From the NCBI GenBank assembly GCA_964525185.1, contig CAZGFQ010000062.1, positions 1 through 8,232 of the forward strand: a stretch of 8,232 nt of DNA, written 5' to 3'. Positions 1 to 6,592 of the stretch are shown here, piece after piece. Positions within the stretch are counted from its first letter, which is position 1. The number at the start of each line of letters is the position of its first letter. Position numbers and translations under genes: made by a program. The stretch comes from JABHGY01 sp964525185 (GTDB taxonomy: Bacteria > Fidelibacterota > Marinisomatia > Marinisomatales > UBA1611). The notes beneath the pieces are model-generated. The model was given only the letters and a program-made list of their open reading frames with translations, was not told the DNA's origin and searched no databases.

Positions 1-2
1 CG

Positions 3-55
3 CCCGCCGGAACGAAATGAATGCGAACTTTGTTCGCTTGAATCGAGTGGAGGCG
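3..55. repeat. 53-bp direct repeat, left copy (tmRNA 3'-end duplication)
   Basis: This stretch is identical to 342..394, an offset of 339 bp. It contains a 6-bp hairpin (GCGAAC-TTT-GTTCGC). Its right end, read on the minus strand, reproduces the last seven acceptor-stem bases of tmRNA plus the discriminator A. The two copies bracket the GIY-YIG gene, as expected for an inserted or tandemly duplicated unit. The window edge prevents seeing whether the identity extends further left. Confidence 0.95.
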
Positions 56-88
56 TGCAGTTCGCCTCGGCGAATAAAAATTGAACTC
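50..88 (-). other. Degenerate second tmRNA 3' end (T-arm-like remnant)
   Basis: Next to the left repeat copy lies AATTGAACTC (79..88). The same ten bases form the T-loop and T-stem part of the intact tmRNA at 400..409. Between this fragment and the acceptor-like GGAGGCG there are about 23 bases here, against five in the real gene. The intervening bases form a GAGGCG/CGCCTC hairpin (50..55 with 63..68). I read this as a partial, disrupted copy of the tmRNA 3' end. A ten-base match alone could be chance, but its order and orientation next to the 53-bp repeat favour common origin. Confidence 0.5.
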
Positions 89-324
89 TATATATTTTCT
101 TTCATCCATTCACGCCCAACACCGCTCTTTAAATACTTCTCTCTCACTCTAGCTGTTTTATGATTGGTATATTTTTCTGTATAAACACATTCGAAATCAC
201 CCAGCATTTTAGAAACGGATGATTGTCCAGATCTGTGTTGGGTTAAACGTTTTGATAAATTATTGGTAATACCAATATATTTCATTTGATTATTCTTACT
301 TTTTAATATGTAGAGTATAACCAT
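88..324 (-). CDS. Small GIY-YIG nuclease-superfamily protein
   Basis: A 78-residue protein that is essentially one GIY-YIG domain. The first half-motif is LYILKS near the N-terminus. The second is KYIGIT, followed by NNLSKRLTQH, which supplies the conserved Arg of the first helix. The central VYTEKYTNHKTARVREKYLK segment matches the usual 'E...A..RE..lK' helix of the UPF0213/YhbQ-like group, including the catalytic-type Glu. I chose ATG at 324: the upstream GTG at 342 adds six residues encoded inside a hairpin. No Shine-Dalgarno sequence is visible before either start. The gene lies directly downstream of ssrA on the same strand between two copies of the tmRNA 3'-end repeat. Small stand-alone GIY-YIG proteins are mostly uncharacterised. 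Known family members cleave DNA, and a role in mobility of this unit is inference. Confidence 0.8.
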   Translation of the reverse strand: MVILYILKSKNNQMKYIGITNNLSKRLTQHRSGQSSVSKMLGDFECVYTEKYTNHKTARVREKYLKSGVGREWMKENI

Positions 325-325
325 A

Positions 326-347
326 TATAAAGGCGGGTTCACCCGCC
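326..347 (-). terminator. Possible terminator downstream of tmRNA
   Basis: Read on the minus strand, GGCGGG-TGAA-CCCGCC forms a perfect GC-rich 6-bp stem with a tetraloop. It is followed by TTTATATAT, about 40 nt past the tmRNA 3' end. The U-tract is short and interrupted, so termination may be weak and could let transcription continue into the GIY-YIG gene. The hairpin also covers the alternative GTG start of that gene. Confidence 0.4.
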
Positions 348-394
348 GGAACGAAATGAATGCGAACTTTGTTCGCTTGAATCGAGTGGAGGCG
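342..394. repeat. 53-bp direct repeat, right copy (overlaps ssrA 3' end)
   Basis: Identical to 3..55. Bases 387..394 are the 3'-terminal acceptor strand and discriminator of the intact tmRNA gene, and the remainder is immediate downstream sequence. tmRNA and tRNA 3' ends are established integration targets, so this copy is the natural candidate for the original (target) copy. The short overlap of only 8 nt with the gene is less than most integrase att sites show. Confidence 0.95.
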
Positions 395-739
395 GGGAGA
401 ATTGAACTCCCGTCCGAAATAGAGGGATGAAAGACGTCTACATGCTTAGTCGTCTGATTGGAATCTCATTTTTCCATTTATCAGCAACAAAAATCTGGAA
501 AAACCAGCCTGTAGAATTTCGCTCCAATATCACAGGCAATTATTAGAGCTAGTCTATGATGGTGACGCCCCTGAGCCAGACCATAGACGCATCGAGCTCG
601 GGACGGGTTGCATCAGTTAAGCTGCAGCCATGTAGCCATAATCGGCATTTATGTGTTTTGTCAGATGATTATGGAGGGAACTGACATCCTCCGCATGCAA
701 TCCAGCATTTCTCATATCCCGTCGAAACCGATCGCCCCC
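387..739 (-). ncRNA. ssrA: Transfer-messenger RNA (tmRNA)
   Basis: About 353 nt, one-piece tmRNA that rescues stalled ribosomes by trans-translation. The 5' end GGGGGCGAU pairs with the 3' CGCCUCC to give a seven-pair acceptor stem with G.U at pair 3, the alanyl-tRNA synthetase identity element. The T-arm GGGAG-UUCAAUU-CUCCC is at 395..411, and the diagnostic GGUUUCGACGGG block follows the 5' end. The tag frame ends at UAA (617..619) and reads ...NADYGYMAAA, where AAA replaces the common ALAA ending. The resume codon is not certain, so the tag may begin a few codons earlier. Discriminator A is followed by CUC, so CCA is not encoded and must be added post-transcriptionally. Pseudoknot regions lie between the tag and the T-arm. 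The 3' end overlaps the 53-bp repeat. Confidence 0.95.
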
Positions 740-763
740 ATTGTCAAAAAACATTAAAATATA

Positions 764-793
764 CTTATAAAAAGAAAAGGCTTCAAACGCCAA
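764..793 (-). promoter_or_regulatory. Candidate ssrA promoter
   Basis: On the minus strand TTGGCG (788..793) and TATAAG (764..769) are separated by 18 bp. They match the sigma70-type hexamers at 4/6 and 5/6 positions. Transcription would start roughly 15 nt before the mature tmRNA 5' end, leaving a leader that RNase P could remove. The -35 lies in the loop of the terminator hairpin just upstream, so the two signals overlap. This is a pattern match only. Confidence 0.3.
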
Positions 794-804
794 CCTGAAG
801 CCTT
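768..804 (-). terminator. Intrinsic terminator upstream of ssrA
   Basis: A perfect 9-bp stem AAGGCTTCA/TGAAGCCTT (777..785 with 796..804) has a 10-nt loop. Read on the minus strand it is followed by a TTTTCTTTTT tract. No minus-strand protein gene precedes it for at least 1.4 kb, so it terminates an RNA that is otherwise unaccounted for. See the candidate RNA at about 768..901. Confidence 0.65.
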
Positions 805-901
805 AACTTACGATTCATCCGGCTATTCCAGCCAAATGTTGATTCATTTGTCAGCCCCTTTTAAAAATTTCTTTGTCAAAAATTTTTCGCCAAAAGAGGC
901 T
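768..901 (-). ncRNA. Candidate structured small RNA next to ssrA
   Basis: Between a minus-strand promoter-like pair and an intrinsic terminator lies a chain of hairpins. The first pairs 892..904 with 850..862 over 13 positions. Two of these pairs are G.U in minus-strand RNA but C.A mismatches in plus-strand RNA, which indicates transcription from the minus strand. This helix continues, after a four-base bulge, into AAAAATTT/AAATTTTT (880..887 with 863..870). Two short hairpins follow (845..849 with 834..838; 830..833 with 821..824), then the terminator stem. Predicted length is about 130 nt; a start near 901 would remove the outermost three pairs. It does not resemble tmRNA, SRP RNA or RNase P RNA by eye, and I do not recognise the family. 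A ten-codon frame (ATG complement at 847..849) is present but not convincing as a gene. Confidence 0.45.
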
Positions 902-906
902 AACAA

Positions 907-936
907 AGTATAGAGGTTCATAGTTGTTTTACGCAA
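907..936 (-). promoter_or_regulatory. Candidate promoter of the small RNA
   Basis: Minus-strand TTGCGT (931..936), an 18-bp spacer and TATACT (907..912) match the sigma70-type consensus at 4/6 and 5/6. The predicted start, about 6 nt on, falls near 901 at the foot of the long helix. The -35 overlaps a small inverted repeat AGTTG/CAACT (922..926 with 934..938), which could be an operator. Position relative to the terminator-bounded RNA is the main support. Confidence 0.4.
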
Positions 937-1050
937 CTGGAAAAGTGACCATTTTAAACTTTTTTTACCTTTTTGTATTCTCGCTTTTTCAGAAAGGAAA
1001 CCATAGATATATTTTCACATCAAACTTTAGACTTTTAGATACAGGATATC

Positions 1051-1683
1051 ATGATAGAATTTAATTGGATAGAATGGTTAGGCTATATAGCTTCAATTAT
1101 AGTGGCGGTTTCATTAACCATGGCCAATATACGAAGATTAAGATGGATTAACTTATTAGGTGCTTTGGCTTTTACACTCTATGGCTGGATTCTCAATTTA
1201 TACCCTGTGTTTTTTGTAAATCTATTTATTACTTTTATCAATATTTATTATTTAATTCGAATGTCCTTAACCAAAGATCGATTTCATCTCATACCAATTT
1301 CATGGAAAACGAGTATTTTTTTACCTCGTTTTATTGAGTTTTATTTAGAGGATATTCAAAACCATTCTGGGGATATAGATATAGATTTTTTAAAAAATTA
1401 TGATTCTATTTTTATTACAAGAAATGTGGTTCCTGTTGGATTATTTGTGTATGAGAAAAAAGAGAATGGCATTATAAAAATACATTTAGATTATGAAGTA
1501 CCAACCTATCGCGATTATGAAACAGCTCGGTATTTTTTTCGTGAATTTCGAGAATTAATGAAAAAAGATGGATATCATACTTATATCACATTTAGTACCA
1601 TTCCAGCACATCAAAAATATTTAAAAGTGATGAAATTTATTGAAGATAATACAGAGTCCGGTAAATTTATTCGCGAAATTTGA
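1051..1683 (+). CDS. YgjV/SWEET-like membrane protein with C-terminal GNAT-like domain
   Basis: A 210-residue protein in two parts. Residues 8-72 form three hydrophobic helices (WLGYIASIIVAVSL; INLLGALAFTLYGWIL; VFFVNLFITFINIYYLI) with the GALxFxxYG...PV..N pattern of the YgjV-like triple-helix bundle, related to SemiSWEET/PnuC proteins. Residues from about 110 to 205 look like a GNAT acyltransferase fold. VPVGLFVYEKKENG and KIHLDYEV resemble beta strands, then a YRDYETARYFF helix, and a terminal HQKYLKVMKF stretch like the usual 'YlkkmGF'. The acyl-CoA loop consensus (R/Q-x-x-G-x-G/A) is poorly preserved, so activity is doubtful. I recall similar two-part proteins in Bacteroidetes relatives, sometimes misnamed uroporphyrinogen decarboxylase. 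Only a weak AGGA precedes the start. The gene lies 91 bp upstream of queF on the same strand and may be co-transcribed. Substrate is unknown. Confidence 0.75.
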   Translation: MIEFNWIEWLGYIASIIVAVSLTMANIRRLRWINLLGALAFTLYGWILNLYPVFFVNLFITFINIYYLIRMSLTKDRFHLIPISWKTSIFLPRFIEFYLEDIQNHSGDIDIDFLKNYDSIFITRNVVPVGLFVYEKKENGIIKIHLDYEVPTYRDYETARYFFREFRELMKKDGYHTYITFSTIPAHQKYLKVMKFIEDNTESGKFIREI

Positions 1684-1774
1684 TACTAATGACTTAATAT
1701 CAATCTGATTTTAAAATTTAGAATCTTCACTTAACTTTCCCATCGAATTTTACACCCAATAAGGAGATTACCTC

Positions 1775-2194
1775 ATGCCAGAAGCAGAAGGTAAAACATT
1801 TGATTATTTTGATCACAGTCACATAAAACCGAGCTTTTTAGAAACATTTCCATTTGAAAGTCCTAACCAATATATATTAACTGAAACAGAAGAATTCAGT
1901 GCCGTGTGTCCTTTCAGTGGATTACCGGATTTTGCCTATTTAAAGATCGAATATTTTCCAGAAGGTGGAAAATGTATCGAACTTAAATCGTTAAAATACT
2001 ATATTATTAGCTTTCGCAATGTAGGCATATTTCAAGAGGAAGCAACAAAACGTATTCGCCAGGATTTATCAAAAGTATTAGAAACAAACCGAATTCGCAT
2101 TACAACTATTTATAATACTCGTGGTGGTTTTGATACAACATGCATTGAAGGTGATATTGATTATGAAGCTCCCGGTGGAGGATGTGGTTGCTAA
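1775..2194 (+). CDS. queF: NADPH-dependent 7-cyano-7-deazaguanine reductase (preQ0 reductase)
   Basis: Cytoplasmic enzyme that reduces the nitrile of preQ0 to the aminomethyl of preQ1, the last step before tRNA insertion in queuosine synthesis. The 139-residue length fits the single-domain (unimodal, tunnelling-fold) type. Catalytic Cys45 sits in VCPFSGLPDFA with the proton-donating Asp52. The family-defining NADPH-binding motif is ELKSLKYY (69-76), followed by the SFRN segment and the C-terminal RGGFDTT stretch. Start ATG at 1775 has AAGGAG eight bases upstream. The C-terminus ends in an unusual GGGCGC tail. No preQ1 riboswitch is visible in the 91-bp gap upstream, and other queuosine genes are not in the window. 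The gene ends 20 bp before the bidirectional terminator shared with susD. Confidence 0.96.
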   Translation: MPEAEGKTFDYFDHSHIKPSFLETFPFESPNQYILTETEEFSAVCPFSGLPDFAYLKIEYFPEGGKCIELKSLKYYIISFRNVGIFQEEATKRIRQDLSKVLETNRIRITTIYNTRGGFDTTCIEGDIDYEAPGGGCGC

Positions 2195-2214
2195 TTTAGA
2201 TTAATAATTTATAT

Positions 2215-2250
2215 AAAAAAAAAGCCCCGCAAATGCGGGGCATTTTTTTT
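2215..2250. terminator. Bidirectional intrinsic terminator between queF and susD
   Basis: A perfect GCCCCGC-AAAT-GCGGGGC hairpin (2224..2241) is preceded by nine A (2215..2223) and followed by eight T (2243..2250). It therefore ends transcription on both strands and serves queF from the left and the susC-susD operon from the right. It is the strongest terminator in the window. Confidence 0.93.
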
Positions 2251-2273
2251 ATCCAGAAAATCTGGAATGTGTT

Positions 2274-3542
2274 TTAACCTTCTGTTTCCGTTTCAGGAAT
2301 AGGAAATGTTACAACAGCATCGCCATCACGATCTAAAGGTAAATCACCTGTTTTACCATAATGACGCATATCAATTAAACGTTGTCCTTCAAAGAAAAGA
2401 GAATAACGTTTTTCATGAAGTACGCGATCCACTGCATTCGATGCATCTGTATCACTATACCCAGCAAGACCTGCAGCAGCACGAACAACATTCATGTCCG
2501 CTTCAGCTGAAGCAAAATCCCCATTTCCAATAGCGACTTCCGCACGAAGAAGTAATAATTCTTCATTACGAATAACCGGTACTGGATCATAAGAACTTGC
2601 CCATACTGTTGGCGCAAGATTACTGGTTAAATCATCATATGTAATCACAGGCATACTTGTATCACGAGCGGATACATTTGCAGCATACCGTCCATCACCG
2701 TCTTCTGCATCTGTTGCATAAGATGGATGAACCATGAGTTTGATAAAGTCGTTTGAAGCATCTTCAAACATGCCATTATCTTGATCGTTTGCAGCTGAAC
2801 TAAATACATGGAATACACCTGCACTCATATCACCCGCATCATCCACAAAGGAATTTCCTAAAGCGGAAGAAGCAGCAGACCAATCATCTTGGTTTACGGC
2901 TACACGCGCTCTAAGTGCTTGGTTGAATTGAGCAAATGCAGATGGTGTATCAAATCCACTGAATCCAGAAGATAAAGTGAAAGAGAATGCTGAGCCTGCA
3001 CCTGACAGATCAGAATATCCGCCATCTAACAGACTTGCAATTTCCGCTAATACATCTGATTTGCTTGCAACAGCAGCAGAAATATCACCATCATAATTCA
3101 AACGGGCACCATTATCATCTGTCAAAGACAGAATACGCCATAAAGCGTATGCATGAAATGTTTTCCCAACACCTGAAGCGCCTGCATCGCCAGAAGCAGC
3201 AAGGATCAAGCAATTTTGAATGACTTTGTAATTTGCATTCCAAGGACGCATTGCCAAGAATCCACCTGGATCAACGGGCCCTTTCATTAATTCGTTTGTA
3301 TACCGTGGATCTGCAGGTTCCAAGTAATAAGCTTCTCGGCCTACCACTAAGAGATCTCGCAAATAGACCCCAATATCCGTACGAAGACCTGCTTCTGCAC
3401 CCGTCACAAGTGACTGGATTGTAGCTGTGTCATCGGTTGGATTATTTGGATCTGGAAAATCCAGGTCTTCACATCCTACCCATAAAAAGGAACCTAATAA
3501 GGGAAGGATCATTATCCATTTTTTTAATCTAAATGATTTCAT
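2274..3542 (-). CDS. SusD/RagB-family outer-membrane nutrient-binding lipoprotein
   Basis: Surface-exposed lipoprotein that forms the hinged lid over its SusC channel and binds the ligand before TonB-driven import. The 422-residue protein starts with a lipoprotein signal: positive MKSFRLKKW, a hydrophobic stretch and lipobox LWVGC with Cys24. Acidic residues follow the Cys (EDLDFPD), as in a surface-export signal. Family hallmarks lie near the C-terminus: VIRNEELLLLRAEVAIGNGD with DMNVVRAAAGL (SusD helix pair), then RVLHEKRYSLFFEGQRLIDM and TFPIPETE. It is somewhat shorter than typical SusD proteins (450-550). I prefer ATG at 3542, because AGGAGG (3551..3556) is eight bases upstream. The ATG at 3548 is only two bases from it and would add two residues. 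The start lies 15 bp after susC in a two-gene operon. Ligand cannot be predicted. Confidence 0.93.
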   Translation of the reverse strand: MKSFRLKKWIMILPLLGSFLWVGCEDLDFPDPNNPTDDTATIQSLVTGAEAGLRTDIGVYLRDLLVVGREAYYLEPADPRYTNELMKGPVDPGGFLAMRPWNANYKVIQNCLILAASGDAGASGVGKTFHAYALWRILSLTDDNGARLNYDGDISAAVASKSDVLAEIASLLDGGYSDLSGAGSAFSFTLSSGFSGFDTPSAFAQFNQALRARVAVNQDDWSAASSALGNSFVDDAGDMSAGVFHVFSSAANDQDNGMFEDASNDFIKLMVHPSYATDAEDGDGRYAANVSARDTSMPVITYDDLTSNLAPTVWASSYDPVPVIRNEELLLLRAEVAIGNGDFASAEADMNVVRAAAGLAGYSDTDASNAVDRVLHEKRYSLFFEGQRLIDMRHYGKTGDLPLDRDGDAVVTFPIPETETEG

Positions 3543-3550
3543 GTTCATAT

Positions 3551-3556
3551 CCTCCT
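3551..3556 (-). promoter_or_regulatory. susD ribosome-binding site
   Basis: Minus-strand AGGAGG in the 15-bp susC-susD gap. Its spacing of eight bases to the ATG at 3540..3542, against two to the ATG at 3546..3548, decides the susD start. Confidence 0.75.
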
Positions 3557-3557
3557 A

Positions 3558-6479
3558 TTAAAATCCGATTGAGAGTGAGAAATACATACTTTTGGATTGT
3601 GGGAATGGATTCGTATCCACAGAACCACCAACCGCTTCACTACCGAACTGACTTACTTCTGGACTTAGACCTGTATAAGGTGTATCCATCCATAAGTTAC
3701 GTCCAGATAGCCCTACACGGGCATATCCTAAGCCAAACTTATCTGATAAGTTTGAAGGTAATGTGTATGTAAGGTTGACTTCTCTAAGCATGGTATATGT
3801 AGTTGACTCAATATACCCAACTGTTGTTGTACCTAAGCCACCGAGTCTATCGCCAGCATTTTCTACATAATCAGCAGTTGTGCCACCTAAGTCATAAATT
3901 AGGTTTGCTAAATTAATTGCAGCTCCACCTTCTTTATGATCAATTAAGAATGAAAAGTCAATATCCCCCAACTTAAAACTATTGTAGAAAGAAACTTGAT
4001 AATCTGGCGTTTCATTTCCAAGTTCAATATAGTCGCCATTTGCATCTACATCAGAACCAATAATGGCAGTTGGAGACCAACCTTCTTGGATACGGTATGT
4101 ACCTAAGAATGTTGCAAATCCACCATAATTATATGGATCAACATTTAACTTCGTTACTGTTGAAGTTGTTGTATAATAGTTTGTACGGAAAGACCAGTCT
4201 AAGCCACCCAAACTCACAAGTTTCGTAGGATTTAAAGTAACAGATAATTCTGTTCCTTTTGTTTCCATTTCTCCACCATTTTCCCATTTAGAAGTAGCAC
4301 CTGATGATGCAGGCATATCAACTTGTAAAATAAGGTCTGTGATTTGTTGAGTGTACATAGTTGCTTCTACAACCGCAAATCCACCCATGATTGAGAAATC
4401 AGTACCGAATTCAGTTTCAGTTGTTCTTTCTGGACGAATGTCACCATTTCCTTTTAATGAAGATGGAAGTAAACCATTAATACCACCAATATTATAGGAA
4501 GCCATTGTTGTGTATTTTGCAGAACTATTAGGCATATTACCTGTTTGTCCATTTGCAAAACGAAGTTTCAAGTTATCAAAGATACCTGCAACTTCACCAA
4601 ATTGATAAGAAGCAGCCATTTTGGGATACCATTGATATTCTTCGGTATTTCCCATGGTACTTGATTTATCACCACGTGCACCAAGAGAAATATGAATATT
4701 GTCACCAACAGCAATTTCTTCTTGAACAAAAACACCACGATCTTGTTGTTTTTTACGATCATGATATACAGATTGAGCACTTGCTTTATCCACATTTGTC
4801 TGTGTTGGAATCATACCTGTTGCATGAACAAAAAGTGAATTCCAATCATACGTTTCATATTGAAGACCGGCTGTGGTATTAAAACCTAATCCACTCATTT
4901 TCATTTTATGAACCAAATTCAAAGACATATTTGTATTCAAATTATCCGTTGCTGTCATAACAGATTGACCTGCATCCGTTTTTCCACTTTCAATTTGAGT
5001 GAAAGCTGGAGAAAAAACAGTATTTTCCTGATTGTAAAAATCAGCAGCTGCAACAGCCAATAATCCAAGACTCATAGTTGAATTACGTAATAGGCTGTAA
5101 TCAAATTGAGCTGAACCTGTAGCGCGGTGAGTTAATTCGTTATTCACGAAATATTCAACGGTTTCTAGAGGATTCGAAGGATTCATTGGATGACTAGGGA
5201 ATGAACCGTCACTATTTTGACGGATATCAATAAAACTAGGCGTAAACCCAATGGAAAAACCAACAGTCAAATTTGTATTATCATTACCTGTAACACCACG
5301 ATCAGAACTTGAACGTGATAGATTTGTGGTAACAGATAATTTAGCTTTATCATTAAAACGATGATCTATATTCACACGACCAGATACTTTTTCATATCCA
5401 GTATTTTTAATGATTCCACCTTCATCCATATATTGTCCACCAAGATAGAATTGTGTTTTTGAATCACCACCCGTAATACTGAGTGTTGATTCTTGCAATT
5501 GACCAGTTTCCCCATAAATGAGTTGTTCATAGTCAAAATCATTTCCAGCCCAATTTCCATTAGCGTCATTTCCAAGCGCAGCCACATCTTCACCATATTG
5601 GTCGATGGCTTCTTGTTCTGTAAATGAACGGTGTCCCATTTTCTTTAAGACAGTAGACTGTCCCATTCTTTGTGAAAAATTGAAACTCGTTTTACCATTT
5701 TTACCCCGTTTTGTTTTAATGATAATGACACCATTGGATGCTTTTGCGCCATAAATAGCAGCAGCACTTGCCCCTTTAAGGACTTCAATAGATTCAATAT
5801 CATTGGGGTTAATATCACCAATACGATTGGTGGGCTGACCTTGCGGACGAGAGCTTCCAGCTCCAGTTGCTGCAGTTACAACATCAATACCCGATTGATT
5901 CGCATCATTATTATAAATGACACCATCAATGACGTATAAAGGTTGTGTTCCACCTGTTAATGTTGATGAACCACGTAGATTCACATTTATTCCACCACCT
6001 GGTGCACCTGTGTTTCTACGAATATTGACACCAGCAAATTTACCAGCTAATGCACCATCCAATGTTTGGGTGGGAGCACTAACGAGTTCATCACCAGAAA
6101 CAACGGCAACGGCATTTGCCAAATTGCGTCGTTTTACTGTTGTAGCCAAACCAGTTACAACGACTTCATCCTGTTTAAGGACATCTGGTTCCATACCAAA
6201 ATCTAGCGTGCCACCACTGGAGGATGCTTCTTGGGTTTTATACCCAATATAAGCAACCATCAACGTTGCATCACCTGGTACGTCCAGACTGTAATAGCCG
6301 TTGAGATCGGTCGTCGTACCGGTAAATGTTCCCTTAACAAAAACTTGAGCACCCGCTAAGGATTCTCCTGTCTCTGAATCGGAAACAGTCCCTGATACAT
6401 TGACTGCTTGAGCCATTCCCATGCTAATGCTAAGCATCAACACAAAAATTGACTTGAGGATATACGTGTTTTTTATCAC
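3558..6479 (-). CDS. SusC/RagA-family TonB-dependent outer-membrane channel
   Basis: A 973-residue outer-membrane beta-barrel that imports a ligand delivered by its SusD partner, powered by TonB-ExbBD. Order of parts: signal peptide (1 to about 25, ending MGMAQA); carboxypeptidase-regulatory-like Ig domain (27-100, VSGTVSDSETGESLAGAQV...TDLNGYYSLDVP); TonB-box-like DEVVVTG (104-110); plug domain (about 118-258); barrel to the terminal Phe973. The plug carries the SusC signatures LRGSSTLTGGTQPLYVIDG (168-186) and NPNDIESIEVLKGASAAAIYG (224-244). No STN anti-sigma-interacting domain is present, so induction through a FecR-type system is unlikely. The start is GTG at 6479 with AAGGAGGT seven bases upstream; no closer ATG fits the signal peptide. 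It is first in an operon with susD. No carbohydrate-active enzyme or regulator adjoins, so the ligand (glycan, peptide or other) is open. Confidence 0.95.
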   Translation of the reverse strand: MIKNTYILKSIFVLMLSISMGMAQAVNVSGTVSDSETGESLAGAQVFVKGTFTGTTTDLNGYYSLDVPGDATLMVAYIGYKTQEASSSGGTLDFGMEPDVLKQDEVVVTGLATTVKRRNLANAVAVVSGDELVSAPTQTLDGALAGKFAGVNIRRNTGAPGGGINVNLRGSSTLTGGTQPLYVIDGVIYNNDANQSGIDVVTAATGAGSSRPQGQPTNRIGDINPNDIESIEVLKGASAAAIYGAKASNGVIIIKTKRGKNGKTSFNFSQRMGQSTVLKKMGHRSFTEQEAIDQYGEDVAALGNDANGNWAGNDFDYEQLIYGETGQLQESTLSITGGDSKTQFYLGGQYMDEGGIIKNTGYEKVSGRVNIDHRFNDKAKLSVTTNLSRSSSDRGVTGNDNTNLTVGFSIGFTPSFIDIRQNSDGSFPSHPMNPSNPLETVEYFVNNELTHRATGSAQFDYSLLRNSTMSLGLLAVAAADFYNQENTVFSPAFTQIESGKTDAGQSVMTATDNLNTNMSLNLVHKMKMSGLGFNTTAGLQYETYDWNSLFVHATGMIPTQTNVDKASAQSVYHDRKKQQDRGVFVQEEIAVGDNIHISLGARGDKSSTMGNTEEYQWYPKMAASYQFGEVAGIFDNLKLRFANGQTGNMPNSSAKYTTMASYNIGGINGLLPSSLKGNGDIRPERTTETEFGTDFSIMGGFAVVEATMYTQQITDLILQVDMPASSGATSKWENGGEMETKGTELSVTLNPTKLVSLGGLDWSFRTNYYTTTSTVTKLNVDPYNYGGFATFLGTYRIQEGWSPTAIIGSDVDANGDYIELGNETPDYQVSFYNSFKLGDIDFSFLIDHKEGGAAINLANLIYDLGGTTADYVENAGDRLGGLGTTTVGYIESTTYTMLREVNLTYTLPSNLSDKFGLGYARVGLSGRNLWMDTPYTGLSPEVSQFGSEAVGGSVDTNPFPQSKSMYFSLSIGF

Positions 6480-6485
6480 GATCCT

Positions 6486-6493
6486 ACCTCCTT
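6486..6493 (-). promoter_or_regulatory. susC ribosome-binding site supporting a GTG start
   Basis: Minus-strand AAGGAGGT with seven bases between GGAGG and the GTG at 6477..6479. The near-perfect anti-SD match is what supports the non-ATG start. Confidence 0.8.
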
Positions 6494-6537
6494 CGTTATT
6501 GTTTATTATTAAGACCTTCTATTGTGAGATTTTAGGT

Positions 6538-6591
6538 CCAATCCACCATAATTGAGGATGTACATATATTACTATGGATTGGAGTCTCCAA
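6538..6591. repeat. Overlapping inverted repeats in the susC leader
   Basis: CCAATCCaccATA (6538..6550) can pair with TATGGATTGG (6574..6583), while TTGGAG-T-CTCCAA (6579..6591) is a self-complementary 13-mer. The two share the GGATTGG bases, so only one can form at a time. In the 5' leader of susC this arrangement could switch expression, or the palindrome could be a dimeric-regulator operator. No known riboswitch class is recognised. Confidence 0.5.
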
Positions 6592-6592
6592 G

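Noticed and set aside
325..342. Upstream GTG start for the GIY-YIG gene
   Set aside because: It would place six codons within a GC-rich hairpin with no Shine-Dalgarno sequence. The domain begins naturally at the ATG at 324.
768..901. 6S RNA (ssrS) as identity of the candidate small RNA
   Set aside because: The long helix is at the 5' end rather than closing the whole molecule around a central bubble, and the predicted length is shorter than usual.
1684..1774. preQ1 riboswitch before queF
   Set aside because: The gap is AT-rich and lacks the C-rich hairpin and A-rich tail that would form the H-type pseudoknot near the ribosome-binding site.
4553..4882. Plus-strand 109-codon open frame inside susC
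   Set aside because: It lies fully opposite a confidently identified beta-barrel gene and has low-complexity His/Gln-rich composition, typical of a shadow frame. The same reasoning applies to the other frames inside susC and susD.
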